Assembly: GCA_965248715.1 (NCBI GenBank) | Contig: CBDFKB010000008.1 | Span: 744,001-808,000 of the forward strand | Direction of reading: 5' to 3' | Source of the DNA: CBDFKB01 sp965248715 | GTDB taxonomy: Bacteria > Pseudomonadota > Alphaproteobacteria > Rhizobiales > Rhizobiaceae | DNA length: 64,000 nt | Part shown: one piece after another, positions 52,749 to 62,967 of the stretch | Layout: each line of letters begins with the position of its first letter | Position numbering within the stretch: position 1 is the first letter of the stretch | The notes under the pieces: generated by a model | Database searches by the model: none | What the model was told of the DNA's origin: nothing | What the model saw: only the letters and a program-made list of their open reading frames with translations | Position numbers and translations under genes: made by a program

Positions 52749-53792
52749 TAGAGTATCCGTATTAATCAAGCGATGTTTTTGCTCCACATTCGTTGATCCC
52801 TTAGGAGGGCGTTTGCGAGTACGATGAGTTTTCGCATGACAGCGGTTATGGCGACTTTTGACGGTTTTCCTGCTGCTTTGAGCTGATCATATTTGGCCTT
52901 CATATCTGGATTGAACCGGGTTGCCACGAGCGCCGGCATATAGAGCGCCTGGCGCACGTGCGAACGACCACCTTGAACGAAGGCCTGTCCTTTTCGTTTT
53001 CCGGACTGTCGTAGCATTGGGGCCGTGCCGGACAGACCGGCCGCAGTCTGGCTGTTCAAGGTGCCGAGCTCGGGCATGTCGATGAGCAACGCCATCGCGG
53101 AACGCTCAGCGACACCGGGAATGCTTGTCAAGATAGTGAACCTTGCGGCTAGTGTGGGGTCGTTTTTGATGATGTCCATGATTGCCTTCTCGATCTGGGC
53201 CAAGTGTTCTTCGATCTGCTTCAAGCGCTGTTCGACTTGACGTTTGAGGATCGTCACGCAAAGGTTTTTCTGACGGTTCTTGGCGGCGGTCCGGTCCTTG
53301 ATGAGAGCTATGCGGGCGACATGCATATCCTTGAGATTACACAGGATCTGCGGCACAGCCGGGCGTGTCCGGGGTTCGATGGCAACGCCGAAGCGTGCCA
53401 ACAGGGCGGCATCCATCTTATCCGTCTTGGCCAGTTGACCAAGCGCCTGGCCAAACCGCTTGGCATGGAGAGGATTGATCTTGGCCAGAGGCAGGTCAGC
53501 CCGGCTCAACGCACGCTCAAAGGCGCGGTGATAAGGACCGGTTGCCTCGAAAACAATTCGGGAGACAGGCTCCTTGCCCAGCCATTTGACCAGGCATCGA
53601 AAACCTTGTGGATTGTTGGTGAACTGGCGATGCTTGCCTTCGGGATGGCGATGAACGTCCAAAGTCTCTTTCGAAATGTCCACGCCGATGGTAGATTGTG
53701 TCATCTTTTCCGCGCCTTTGCTTGTCATGCGGGCCTTCATGCCCTGGTATCCATTCAGGCCATTGGAAAAGACGAGGGTGATCATACTCTAG
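52749..53792 (-). mobile_element. IS110-family insertion sequence
   Basis: The transposase gene lies between an 8-bp inverted pair, TAGAGTAT at 52749-52756 and ATACTCTA at 53784-53791. Exact ends of IS110 elements are hard to tell by eye. It directly abuts the IS5 element. Confidence 0.65.
52766..53704 (-). CDS. IS110-family transposase
   Basis: 312 residues from ATG at 53704 (MTQSTIGVDISKETLDVHRH). DEDD RuvC-like N-terminal domain: GVDISKETLDV, FEATGPYHRAFE, KTDKMDAALLARFG; C-terminal transposase_20 region with SIPGVAERSAMALLIDMPEL and the Ser in LSGTAPMLRQSGKRKGQAF. Appears intact. Confidence 0.93.
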   Translation of the reverse strand: MTQSTIGVDISKETLDVHRHPEGKHRQFTNNPQGFRCLVKWLGKEPVSRIVFEATGPYHRAFERALSRADLPLAKINPLHAKRFGQALGQLAKTDKMDAALLARFGVAIEPRTRPAVPQILCNLKDMHVARIALIKDRTAAKNRQKNLCVTILKRQVEQRLKQIEEHLAQIEKAIMDIIKNDPTLAARFTILTSIPGVAERSAMALLIDMPELGTLNSQTAAGLSGTAPMLRQSGKRKGQAFVQGGRSHVRQALYMPALVATRFNPDMKAKYDQLKAAGKPSKVAITAVMRKLIVLANALLRDQRMWSKNIA

Positions 53793-53904
53793 CTCGGCCC
53801 GTAAAACGGCCAGCACTTTCACGATCCATCCCTCGCCGCCGCAAGGGAGGTGGGCCTCCCCGCGGCGGAACCAAGTATGCCCGAACAACACGGAAAATCA
53901 TAAG

Positions 53905-54113
53905 ACAAGCACTTTTCGCGATTTGTGAATCGCAAATAGTGCTCTATCTATTCGTTTTGTCGCACAATTTTTCTGAAAACCGGCCACCACTTTTCAGATT
54001 GTGCTCTAGCGCTTGTCACCAAGCGTTGGATTCGTTTCGTCGCGCTATCGCTTAGTTTATGCGTGTCATTTTTCCCAAAACCGGTGCCCACTTTTGGGTG
54101 ACACGCTCTAGAA
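53905..54113. repeat. Two adjacent Rhizobiales-type palindromes
   Basis: 53905-54009 holds a palindrome with GTCGCACAATTTTTCTGAAAACCGG and a CTCTAG end; 54010-54113 holds one with GTGTCATTTTTCCCAAAACCGG and CACTTTTGGGTGACACGCTCTAG. They fill the gap between the IS110 element and the HerA-like gene. Confidence 0.65.
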
Positions 54114-55685
54114 TCCGCGTTTGATGCTGCCCAAGATGCCGCGGATCAGTTCGCTGCCGATTTTGCGGGCAATGGTGCGGACCAGGGTTTTGGTCGCGGC
54201 TTCGGTAACGCTTTGGCGGCGATAACGGCTGTTGCGGCTGCGAGTGCGCGAACTGCGACGTGGCCGGTCGTCGCGGTCAGCACCCTCATACTCATAGCCT
54301 GAACGGCGCCGTTGCATGCGGCCGCGCTCTTCGCGCTCGCTTTCTTCGCGGGCTTCTTGTGCGGCCTCATCTTTTGCACGCTGTTCGGCGCGTAGCTTGA
54401 GCACCTCGAAGGCAGATTCGCGGTCGATATCTTTGTCATAGTTCAGGCCGACCGGGCTAAGTGTCATCAATTGCGCGCGTTCCGATTGGGTGATCGGTCC
54501 GAGCCTGGACGAAGGCGGCCTGATTAACGTGCGCTGGACGATCGACGGCACACCCTTTTTCATCAAGGTAGAGACCAGCGCCTCGCCTACGCCGAGATTG
54601 GTGATCACGTCCATGGTGTCGAAATCGTCATTGGGGCGGAAGGTTTCCGCCGCCACTTTCACAGCCTTTTGTTCGCGCGGCGTATAGGCGCGTAGCGCGT
54701 GTTGGACCCGGTTGCCGAGTTGCGATAACACGCCGTCAGGAATATCGAGCGGATTTTGAGTGACGAAGAACACGCCAATGCCCTTGGAGCGGATCAATTT
54801 TACGACCTGTTCCACCTTTGCGATCAGATATTTCGGCGCTTCATCGAACAACAAATGCGCTTCGTCGAAGAAAAACACCAATCGCGGCCGGTCCGGATCG
54901 CCAACTTCGGGCAATTCTTCGAACAATTCAGACAGAAGCCATAGCAAGAAGGTCGCATACAACCGTGGCGATTGCATCAATTTGTCAGCCGCCAAAATGT
55001 TTACTGCGCCGCGCCCGTCGGCAGTGGTGCGCATCAATTCGGTGATCTCAAGCGCCGGCTCGCCGAAAAACATGTCGCCACCCTGCTGCTCCAAGACCAG
55101 CAATTGGCGCTGAATGGCGCCGACCGAACTGGTCGACACATTGCCATAGGTCCGTGAAATTTGCTTGGCCCGCTCGCTGACATTGACCAGCAGCGCGCGC
55201 AGATCTTTTAGATCAAGCAGCAACAACCCCTCATCATCGGCGATCTTGAACGCGATGTTGAGCACGCCTTCCTGAGTTTCATTGAGATCCATCAGCCGTG
55301 ACAGCAATAAAGGACCCATCTCGGAAATGGTGGTGCGCACCGCATGGCCCTGTTCGCGGAAGATGTCCCAAAACACAACAGGAAATTCCTGAAACTCGTA
55401 TGGATCGAGACCGATGGTCTTGGCCCGCTTGATCAAAAAGTCCTTATCCGTGCCCATTTTCGCCAAGCCGGAAAGGTCGCCTTTCACGTCGGCACAAAAC
55501 ACCGGCACGCCGGCATTGGAAAAGCCTTCGGTCAAAATCTGCAGGGTCACGGTCTTGCCAGTACCGGTTGCGCCGGTGATCAGGCCATGTCTGTTGGCAA
55601 GCTTCAAATTGAGATACTCAGCGCGATTGATCGCATCATCGGGATGCCTGCTGGTTCCCAGATATATCCGGCCGTCTTCGATCAT
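54108..55685 (-). CDS. HerA/VirB4-like ATPase, DUF853 (YjgR) family
   Basis: 525 residues. P-loop GATGTGKTVTL at residues 38-48 and Walker B LVFFFDEAHLLF near residue 270, with a following VTQNPLDIPDGV sensor segment, typical of the FtsK-HerA superfamily. The C-terminal region is long and basic (repeated Arg/Ser/Tyr: RRSSRTRSRNSRYRRQS). YjgR-type proteins have no proven role; translocation of DNA or remodelling of complexes is assumed. Stands alone. Confidence 0.88.
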   Translation of the reverse strand: MIEDGRIYLGTSRHPDDAINRAEYLNLKLANRHGLITGATGTGKTVTLQILTEGFSNAGVPVFCADVKGDLSGLAKMGTDKDFLIKRAKTIGLDPYEFQEFPVVFWDIFREQGHAVRTTISEMGPLLLSRLMDLNETQEGVLNIAFKIADDEGLLLLDLKDLRALLVNVSERAKQISRTYGNVSTSSVGAIQRQLLVLEQQGGDMFFGEPALEITELMRTTADGRGAVNILAADKLMQSPRLYATFLLWLLSELFEELPEVGDPDRPRLVFFFDEAHLLFDEAPKYLIAKVEQVVKLIRSKGIGVFFVTQNPLDIPDGVLSQLGNRVQHALRAYTPREQKAVKVAAETFRPNDDFDTMDVITNLGVGEALVSTLMKKGVPSIVQRTLIRPPSSRLGPITQSERAQLMTLSPVGLNYDKDIDRESAFEVLKLRAEQRAKDEAAQEAREESEREERGRMQRRRSGYEYEGADRDDRPRRSSRTRSRNSRYRRQSVTEAATKTLVRTIARKIGSELIRGILGSIKRGF

Positions 55686-55894
55686 TTGTTGTCCCCTGCG
55701 TGCTGAAATGAGACGGGCGTACCCCGATGCTTAGATATATAGAGGAAAACCACAGGCGGTTGAACCGGTTAGTGAAACCATGTTGGGTGGGCTTTTCTGT
55801 CAAAATTCGGCGTTTTTACAGCGTCGTCAACATTCTGGCATAATAATTGCTTGTTGGTTGAGGCATAAATTCGGTCGAATTGGACAAATCGGTC

Positions 55895-57289
55895 ATGAAG
55901 CCTATTACCCGCAGACAATTGTTAAGATCGGGCGCCGTTGGCGCGCTGGCGCTACCGGCAATGGTCGCAGGTCCAGCCACCCAGGCCGCTAATCTGGCCG
56001 GGCTGCGAGGCTCGATTTCCGATCTGGGGCTGAACGCAGCCGAGGCCGGCATCCGCGCTGGCGCGTTTGATGACCAAGGGCCCGCATTGCAGGCTTTGCT
56101 AGAGCGTGCCGCCCAGGAACATCAACCGGTTGTACTGCCGCCGGGTGATTATTTCGTCTCCAACATCTCCTTTCCAGCCAATTGCACGCTTTACGGGGTT
56201 CCAGGCTTTACAAGGCTGCGGTTCACCGGTGCCGGACATTTCCTGCATGGTGAATTGGGTAACCGGCTTGAATTGTCCGGTCTGACAATCGATGGCGGCA
56301 TGCGCGCGACGGCCGGATATAGTGGTGCGCTGGTTCGGATCAATCAGACCAGCCAGGTCATCATCAATGATTGCACATTCGATGCCAGCGCTGAAACCGG
56401 GGTGTGGCTGCAAGACACACAAGGCGAAATCCGCAATTGCCGGATCCAACGGGCGATGGGCGAATGCGGGCTTTATTTGCTGGACACCACCGACATGGCA
56501 ATCAGCCAAAACCAGGTCGCCGACTGTGCCAATGGCGGCATCCTGGTTCACACCAGCGATAAGCGCGAATGTGGCGCGATAGTCGCCGAAAACCGCATCT
56601 CCCATATCCGCTCTGACAATGGCGGCACCGGGCAGTGGGGCAATGGCATCAATGTATTTCGGGCCGGTTCGGTGCAGATCGCCGGCAATCAGATACACGA
56701 TTGCGATTTTTCAGCGATCCGCAACAATGGCGGCGACAATGTGCAGATCACCGGCAATCATTGTCGCCGGATCGGCGAGACGGCAATCTATTCCGAGTTC
56801 GAATTCGTTGGCGCGGTGATATCAGGTAATATCATCGACGGCGCAACGATCGGAGTTTCGATCGCAAATTTTATGCAAGGCGGACGTATGGCCGTGTGCA
56901 GCGATAATTTGATCCGTAATCTGAAAACCGAAGGACCATACCCAGCCGAGATACAGGGTTTCGGGATCGGCATTTCAGTAGAGGCCGATACCGCCGTCTC
57001 AGGCAATGTGATCGAGAACGCACCGGCATTTGGCATCAGCCTTGGTTGGGGACCTTATCTGCGCGACGTCGCTGCGATCGGCAACATCATCCGTCATGCT
57101 GGGGTCGGCATCTCCGTTACAGTGGTTGAGGGTGCCGGCACCGCAATCATGCGCGACAATATAATCTCCGATGTTCGAAATGGCGCGATTGTCGGCTATC
57201 GCTGGCGCGAAGCGGCAACCGGCGATCTAGCGAATGGGGGCGGGCACGCTTTCCCCCATCTGGTGCTCGACAGCAATCGGGTAAGTTAA
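55895..57289 (+). CDS. TIGR03808-family Tat-exported repetitive protein
   Basis: 464 residues from ATG at 55895. Twin-arginine signal TRRQLLRSGAVGALALPAMV. The mature part is a right-handed parallel beta-helix of repeated N-Q-I/N-x-I turns (VQIAGNQIHDCDF; VQITGNHCRRIGE; AVSGNVIENAPAF). The TIGR03808 family is confined mainly to Hyphomicrobiales; related beta-helices are polysaccharide lyases or epimerases, but activity is unproven. Confidence 0.9.
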   Translation: MKPITRRQLLRSGAVGALALPAMVAGPATQAANLAGLRGSISDLGLNAAEAGIRAGAFDDQGPALQALLERAAQEHQPVVLPPGDYFVSNISFPANCTLYGVPGFTRLRFTGAGHFLHGELGNRLELSGLTIDGGMRATAGYSGALVRINQTSQVIINDCTFDASAETGVWLQDTQGEIRNCRIQRAMGECGLYLLDTTDMAISQNQVADCANGGILVHTSDKRECGAIVAENRISHIRSDNGGTGQWGNGINVFRAGSVQIAGNQIHDCDFSAIRNNGGDNVQITGNHCRRIGETAIYSEFEFVGAVISGNIIDGATIGVSIANFMQGGRMAVCSDNLIRNLKTEGPYPAEIQGFGIGISVEADTAVSGNVIENAPAFGISLGWGPYLRDVAAIGNIIRHAGVGISVTVVEGAGTAIMRDNIISDVRNGAIVGYRWREAATGDLANGGGHAFPHLVLDSNRVS

Positions 57290-57351
57290 TTCTCGAAACC
57301 GGATGGTTGCAGATAGCCGGCATAGGGCCGGCATACGGGCGGAAATCGCGG

Positions 57352-58272
57352 TTAGAGTCCGTAATAATTCGAGACCACGTGCCGTGCTTCGGCGAAAAAC
57401 AGCCAGCGTTCGACCATCACGCCAAAAAGATGCAAAAATGCCGCCAGGGCGAGCGCGGTGTTCGACACCGTCGCGCTACCGGCGATCAACGCCAGAAGCA
57501 ATGCCAAGCCCGGCACCAACGCGCCGGCAACAAATGCGATCATGCGTAGTTTGCCAACATGTTTACGGGCGACGCGAAATCCCATCTCGCGGGTTAGGTA
57601 ATTGTCGGTGCTGTGCGGCCGTTCCAGCGATCGAACCTTGCCAATGTGGCCCAGACCGGTGGCGGTTTCCGGGGTCGAACCCTTCGCCTGATGTTGTAGT
57701 TGGCCGAGCCATGCGAATTTCACCGCAACCGCTACCAGTACGCTTAATAATGCCGGCAATACCAGCAACAGCCGCGCGCCGCCGAACAGACTATCCAGGG
57801 CTGATGCCAGCACCAGCCCGCTGGTCAGCGAGAATGTGAGAAACACTACTGGTGTCAGCCGCTGATGCCACAGGGGCACGGATTTCAGCGATGCGTAGAT
57901 CATCGCCGTGCAATAAACCGTTGCTATCGCAAGCAAGCTAATTGCCAAGCCGAGCAGCCAATGGCCTTGGCCACGAAACACACACAACAATGCGGCCAGG
58001 CCGAGCGGCGCAAAAGCAACAATCGCCAACACCCCTTCACGCGACAGCCAACTGGTGCGCCATTGGGTAAAGGCGAACAGGAACCGCTGCGGATTGCCAA
58101 GGTGTAAGGTCGACATCAACAAGCCGAAGCCAATCAATCCTATCGCCAACATATAGCCGGCCGCCGCGCCTACCGATGCCGGATCGAACAAGCCAAGGCC
58201 GAGCACAAATGCCAAACCGTATCCGGCACCGGACAGGGTGGTGAATAATATTACCGAAAGCGCCGGGTGCAC
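57352..58272 (-). CDS. soeC: DmsC/SoeC-type membrane anchor subunit
   Basis: 306 residues with GTG at 58272 as start, overlapping the preceding TAG (TAGTG); the frame upstream to 58302 would lie inside soeB. Eight or so membrane segments; LHLGNPQRFLFAFTQWRTSW is the DMSO-reductase anchor signature. It should hand electrons from sulfite oxidation to the quinone pool. Symbol by operon analogy. Confidence 0.82.
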   Translation of the reverse strand: MHPALSVILFTTLSGAGYGLAFVLGLGLFDPASVGAAAGYMLAIGLIGFGLLMSTLHLGNPQRFLFAFTQWRTSWLSREGVLAIVAFAPLGLAALLCVFRGQGHWLLGLAISLLAIATVYCTAMIYASLKSVPLWHQRLTPVVFLTFSLTSGLVLASALDSLFGGARLLLVLPALLSVLVAVAVKFAWLGQLQHQAKGSTPETATGLGHIGKVRSLERPHSTDNYLTREMGFRVARKHVGKLRMIAFVAGALVPGLALLLALIAGSATVSNTALALAAFLHLFGVMVERWLFFAEARHVVSNYYGL

Positions 58273-59033
58273 TAAATTTTCTCCAACGCGCGATCGAGCC
58301 AACCCAACAGGCCGGTGGCTTCGCTTTGGTCATCAGGCGCCGCCAATGGTGCTTCTTGTGAAAGTGCGGTTCTTGACCGTGGCGGCAAATATTTGTTGAC
58401 CGGTTTAGTGCCCTGCTCCGGCATCAGATCATAGCCGCCTCGTTCCTCGACCATTTGTGAGACTGCGCTATCAGGGTCGGCCAGATCGCCGAAATGGCGG
58501 GCATTGGCCGGACAGGTGCGCACACAGGCCGGTTCGCGGTCGATCTCGGGCAAGTTTTCATTGTAAATGCGGTCGACGCACAATGTACATTTCTTCATCA
58601 CGCCGGCGGCCAAATCCATCTCACGGGCGCCATAAGGGCACGACCAGGCGCACAGCCCGCAACCGATGCAACGGTCTTCCTCGACCAGCACGATGCCGTC
58701 GGCCTGGCGCTTGTATGATGCACCGGTCGGGCACACGGTGACACAGGTCGCATCCTCGCAATGCAGGCAGGATTTTGGGAAATGCACCACCCGCGCATCG
58801 CCGCCTTTGCCGATCACTTCGCCACCGTCGGGCACTACTTCATAAGTGTGGATACGGTTGAGCCAGGCGCCGGACACATCCGCCCCATAGGGCGACTGGT
58901 CCGATAGCGGCGCGCCGTAACCACCAGTATTCCACTGCTTGCAATTGACCACGCAGGCATGGCAACCGACGCAAATGTCAAGATCGATCACCAGGCCGAG
59001 TTTGCGCTCGGTTTTGTCCGGCAGCGTGGTCAT
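58272..59033 (-). CDS. soeB: 4Fe-4S ferredoxin-type electron transfer subunit (DmsB/SoeB-like)
   Basis: 253 residues with four Cys clusters (CVGCHACVVNC; CLHCEDATCVTVC; CIGCGLCAWSC; CTLCVDRIYN...CVRTC), binding up to four [4Fe-4S]. Start overlaps the soeA stop (ATGA). Joins the molybdoenzyme to the anchor. Confidence 0.9.
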   Translation of the reverse strand: MTTLPDKTERKLGLVIDLDICVGCHACVVNCKQWNTGGYGAPLSDQSPYGADVSGAWLNRIHTYEVVPDGGEVIGKGGDARVVHFPKSCLHCEDATCVTVCPTGASYKRQADGIVLVEEDRCIGCGLCAWSCPYGAREMDLAAGVMKKCTLCVDRIYNENLPEIDREPACVRTCPANARHFGDLADPDSAVSQMVEERGGYDLMPEQGTKPVNKYLPPRSRTALSQEAPLAAPDDQSEATGLLGWLDRALEKI

Positions 59034-61882
59034 TTGCTACTCCACTGCGCACCGTAGCTAAGCACCGAAGGAACTTCGGTTTCAAAGCGATAACCGACCG
59101 GCTCGAAACGCGGCTCGCTTTGCCCTTCGCCAGTTTCTGCCTTTTCGATACGTACCCGCAGATCGTACCAGGCAGCTTGGCCGGTAATCGGGTCGCTATT
59201 GGCCCAGCGCCGTTTATCGTCGGCATTTGGCAGCAACTCGCTGATCAGATGGTTGAGCAGAAAACCTCGTTTCGATTCAGGTGTGTCGCCCTGCAATGCC
59301 CAGGTGCCCTTGCGTTTGCCGATCGCGTTCCAGGTCCACAAGGTCTTTTGGTTGACCGCGTCCATGCGCGCGACCGGCGCCTTGATGCGCCCGTGCCACG
59401 AAATCACCCAGGCCCAGTCGCCGTCGACAAGCCCGACCTGGTCACACACATCACCTGGTACATAGAGCGGGTTGGAAGTGTGGATTTGCCGCAACCATGC
59501 ATTTTGTGAGCCCCAGGAATGATACATCGCTGCTGGGCGTTGGGTGACCGCGTGGAGCGGGAATTCATTCGCATCGACCTGTTCGCCCTCGAACGGCGGA
59601 TACCAGATCGGCAACGGATCGAAATGGGTGGTGATCTGCTCGCGCAAATCCTCGGGTGGCTGTGGATCTATACGGCCCTGAGCGGCCAGGCGAAACTTTT
59701 GCAGCGGTTCGCAATAGAGTTCAAACGTGACCGGTTGCGGCGTATCAAAAAAGCCCATCGATACCGCGAAATCCTGGTAAGCGGCGTTGGCATGTTTGAA
59801 AAAACGGGCTTCGGGCGGCAGATGCTTCCTCCAAAACGAGCCATTTTGCTTATAGCGTTCGATCTGTTCCGGGTTTGGTGCACCGCGCCCTGTCTGATCG
59901 CCATTTTCACCGCGAAATCCCGCAAGCGGACCGACGCCTGGCCGGCGCTGATGGTTGACCATATAGTCGGCGTAGCTGTCGTATAGCGGCTTGGCTTTAT
60001 CGTCGACAAATCCGGGAAGGTCGAGCCTGCCGCCTAGGTCGATCAGCACGTCCTGGAAACAGCGCACGTCGCGGTCCGGCTCGATTACCGGCCAGCGGAT
60101 CGCATCGGCAACCGCATCGGGTTCGCTGATCGGACGGTCGAGCAACGAAATACAGTCATGGCGCTCCAGATAGGTAGTATCAGGCAGGATTAAATCGGCA
60201 TAGGCCACGGTCTCGGACGCATAGGCGTCGCAATAGATGATCTTGGGGATTTTGTACTCACCGGTGTCCGCGTCCTTTTCCTTAAGCATGGCAATCACTT
60301 CGCCGGTATTCATCGACGAATTCCAGGCAAGGTTGGCCATATAGGTAAATAGCACCTCGATCGAGTACGGATCACCGGCATGGGCGTTGGGAATCACCAT
60401 ATGCATCAAGCCATGCGCGGAAAGCGGCGCGTCCCAGGAAAACGCCTTGTCGATGCGCAATGGGCCGCCTTGAGCATCGAGCAACAAATCTTCCGGGCCA
60501 CGCGGAAAGCCTAGATGGGGGCCGGCCAGCGGGCCGATGCCATCATCGGGTTTGCGGGCGTGCGGCATGGGATGGGCCTGATAAGGTTTGGGATAAGGCG
60601 GCTTATAGCGAAACCCGCCCGGGCAATCGATCGAGCCGATCAAGATTTGCAACAAATGAATGGCGCGGCAGGATTGGAACCCATTGGAATGGGCTGAAAT
60701 GCCCCTGAGCGCATGGATTGCCACCGGCCGGCCGATGAATTCCTCATGGCGCTCGCCGCGCATGTCGATCCATGGTTGGGCGATGCGGATTTCCTGTTCA
60801 AAGGCGGTGCGAGCGATAGTAGCGGCAAGCCCGCTAATGGTTTCGGGGGAAACCCCGGTCCTTTCCGCCACCGCCTGGGGAGCATAGGCGGCATCGCTAT
60901 ATTTGGCGGCGATCAGTGCAAATACCGGCGCCGCGCTTCGGCCATCGGGCAATGTCGCCGTTCCACTAAGTGCAGGCTTGGCGTCCAGCGCATCGAAGGT
61001 GGCGATTTTGCCCGAGTGTCGATCAAGGATCAGCGGCTTGCCGTCATTATCGCGTGCGATCAGCCCGTCATCGGCCGCGCCTTTGTCGCTGATCACCAGA
61101 TAGGCAGAATTGGTGTAGCGGATCAGATAGTCGAGATCGACATTGCCGGTGCGCAGCAATTCGTGCACCAATGCCAGCACCAATAGCCCGTCGGTGCCGG
61201 GCCTGATACCGATCCAATTGTCGGCGACCGCCGAATATCCGGTGCGAACCGGGTTAACCGAAACGATCTTGGCGCCGTTTTGTTTTAGTTTCGACAGCCC
61301 CATCTTGATCGGGTTGGAATCGTGGTCCTCGGCAATACCGAACATGATGAAAAGTTTTGTGCGGTCCCAGTCTGGCGCACCAAATTCCCAAAATGCACCG
61401 CCGAAGGTGTAAATACCGGCGGTCGCCATGTTGACCGTGCAGAAACCACCATGGGCGGCAAAATTGGGCGTGCCGAATTGCTGTGCCCAATAGCTGGTCA
61501 GTGATTGCGATTGGTCGCGGCCGGTAAAAAATGCCAGTTTTTCAGGATGGTCGCGCAAGGGCTGAAGCCAGGATACCGCGGTCTTTAGCGCCTCGTCCCA
61601 GCTTATCGTCTTGAATTCGCCCGAACCCCTGGGGCCAGTGCGTAACATGGGTTGGCGCAGCCGTGCCGGCGAATAATGCTGCATAATGCCGGCTGATCCC
61701 TTGGCGCACAACACGCCCTGGTTAACCGGATGGTCGCGATTGCCTTCCAGATAGCGGATTTTGCCATCGCGCAGATGGACATTGACCCCACATCGGCAGG
61801 CACACATGTAGCAGGTGGTTTTACGTACCATGTCCGAAATCTTCGGGGAAAGGTCAATTTTCGCTTGCCTATGTTTCGCCAA
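59030..61882 (-). CDS. soeA: Molybdopterin oxidoreductase, probable cytoplasmic sulfite dehydrogenase SoeA
   Basis: 950 residues if the TTG at 61882 is used (GGGGAG stands eight bases upstream); an ATG at 61831 would give 933. N-terminal [4Fe-4S] motif CYMCACRCGVNVHL, then GVLCAKGSAGIMQHYSP and molybdopterin-binding segments (AHGGFCTVNMA; FGIAEDHDSNPIKMG). No Tat signal, so the active site faces the cytoplasm, in keeping with SoeABC (sulfite to sulfate via quinone) rather than periplasmic DmsA. The three-gene order and size fit SoeA; thiosulfate or polysulfide reductases are alternatives. Confidence 0.82.
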   Translation of the reverse strand: MAKHRQAKIDLSPKISDMVRKTTCYMCACRCGVNVHLRDGKIRYLEGNRDHPVNQGVLCAKGSAGIMQHYSPARLRQPMLRTGPRGSGEFKTISWDEALKTAVSWLQPLRDHPEKLAFFTGRDQSQSLTSYWAQQFGTPNFAAHGGFCTVNMATAGIYTFGGAFWEFGAPDWDRTKLFIMFGIAEDHDSNPIKMGLSKLKQNGAKIVSVNPVRTGYSAVADNWIGIRPGTDGLLVLALVHELLRTGNVDLDYLIRYTNSAYLVISDKGAADDGLIARDNDGKPLILDRHSGKIATFDALDAKPALSGTATLPDGRSAAPVFALIAAKYSDAAYAPQAVAERTGVSPETISGLAATIARTAFEQEIRIAQPWIDMRGERHEEFIGRPVAIHALRGISAHSNGFQSCRAIHLLQILIGSIDCPGGFRYKPPYPKPYQAHPMPHARKPDDGIGPLAGPHLGFPRGPEDLLLDAQGGPLRIDKAFSWDAPLSAHGLMHMVIPNAHAGDPYSIEVLFTYMANLAWNSSMNTGEVIAMLKEKDADTGEYKIPKIIYCDAYASETVAYADLILPDTTYLERHDCISLLDRPISEPDAVADAIRWPVIEPDRDVRCFQDVLIDLGGRLDLPGFVDDKAKPLYDSYADYMVNHQRRPGVGPLAGFRGENGDQTGRGAPNPEQIERYKQNGSFWRKHLPPEARFFKHANAAYQDFAVSMGFFDTPQPVTFELYCEPLQKFRLAAQGRIDPQPPEDLREQITTHFDPLPIWYPPFEGEQVDANEFPLHAVTQRPAAMYHSWGSQNAWLRQIHTSNPLYVPGDVCDQVGLVDGDWAWVISWHGRIKAPVARMDAVNQKTLWTWNAIGKRKGTWALQGDTPESKRGFLLNHLISELLPNADDKRRWANSDPITGQAAWYDLRVRIEKAETGEGQSEPRFEPVGYRFETEVPSVLSYGAQWSSK

Positions 61883-62037
61883 CTATCTCCCCTTTCATGG
61901 CGGTTCGGCAAGATGCGCCGATTTCGAACTGACCGGTCGCCGATACCAAGTTATTCGTATAGGCTCCAGATTGGGCAACGGATAGTGCCAGTGGCGATGA
62001 ATGCCTGATCATACTAACGCCACAGGGCGGAGACACC

Positions 62038-62967
62038 ATGACCAATCCTTTACCAACGGGCTTTCAATCCCGTTTTGTTGAGACCGGCAAACTCCGGTTT
62101 CACGTGGTGGACAATCTCGATAGCGCAAGCACAGCGGCGAAAAAATTGCCGGCAATTCTTCTTCTGCACGGATTTCCCGAATATTGGGGAGCGTGGCTGC
62201 ACGTCATGCCGGCGCTCGGTGCGCGCTTGCGGGTGATCGTGCCAGACCAACGCGGTTACAATCTTTCTTCCGCACCACGAGGCGTGAAATCCTACAATAC
62301 CAAGCTGCTGGTCGGCGATGCGGAAGGAATTGTCAACCAACTTGTCGGCGGCGAGCCGATTGCCCTTTGCGGCCATGATTGGGGCGCATCGGTTGCTTAT
62401 GCCTACGCCATGATGCACCCCGAACGGGTTGCAAAATTGGTGGTTATGAACGGGGTCCACCCGGTAGCGTTTCAAAAGGCGCTGGCCGAAGACCCGGACC
62501 AGGCCGAGGCCAGCCAATATATCCATTTTCTGCGCCGCGCCGATGCCGCAGACATGCTTGCTGGCAACAATTACCAGCGGCTGATGGGGATGTTCGAAAA
62601 ATTTTCCGCCACCCCTTGGCTCAACGATGAACTACGGCAACGATATATCGATGTCTGGTCCAAGCCCGGTCGGCTCAATGCCATGCTCAACTGGTATCGC
62701 GCGAGCCCGATGGCAGTGCCTGAACCAGGCGCCACGGTAGCGCCCAACAAACTACTGCAAGTTGGCCCGCACAAGTACCGGATCACTATGCCGCATCTGC
62801 TGGTATGGGGCGAAAATGACCAGGCGCTGCGCCCAAGTGCGCGGGACAATCTGGCGCCGTTCTGCGATGATCTCAGCGTTCAAATCATTGCCGACGCGGA
62901 TCATTGGATCCTGCATTCCCATGGCGATATAATCGCCGAACGCATTGCGGAATACGCAACTGGTTAA
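62038..62967 (+). CDS. Alpha/beta hydrolase (epoxide hydrolase-like)
   Basis: 309 residues from ATG at 62038 (GGAG upstream). HGFPEYWGAW oxyanion motif, nucleophile Asp114 in GHDWGA, and the catalytic His in ADADHWILHSHGD. An Asp nucleophile marks epoxide or haloalkane hydrolysis. Cap region with two tyrosines (NWYRASPM) is typical of epoxide hydrolases. Substrate unknown. Confidence 0.85.
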   Translation: MTNPLPTGFQSRFVETGKLRFHVVDNLDSASTAAKKLPAILLLHGFPEYWGAWLHVMPALGARLRVIVPDQRGYNLSSAPRGVKSYNTKLLVGDAEGIVNQLVGGEPIALCGHDWGASVAYAYAMMHPERVAKLVVMNGVHPVAFQKALAEDPDQAEASQYIHFLRRADAADMLAGNNYQRLMGMFEKFSATPWLNDELRQRYIDVWSKPGRLNAMLNWYRASPMAVPEPGATVAPNKLLQVGPHKYRITMPHLLVWGENDQALRPSARDNLAPFCDDLSVQIIADADHWILHSHGDIIAERIAEYATG

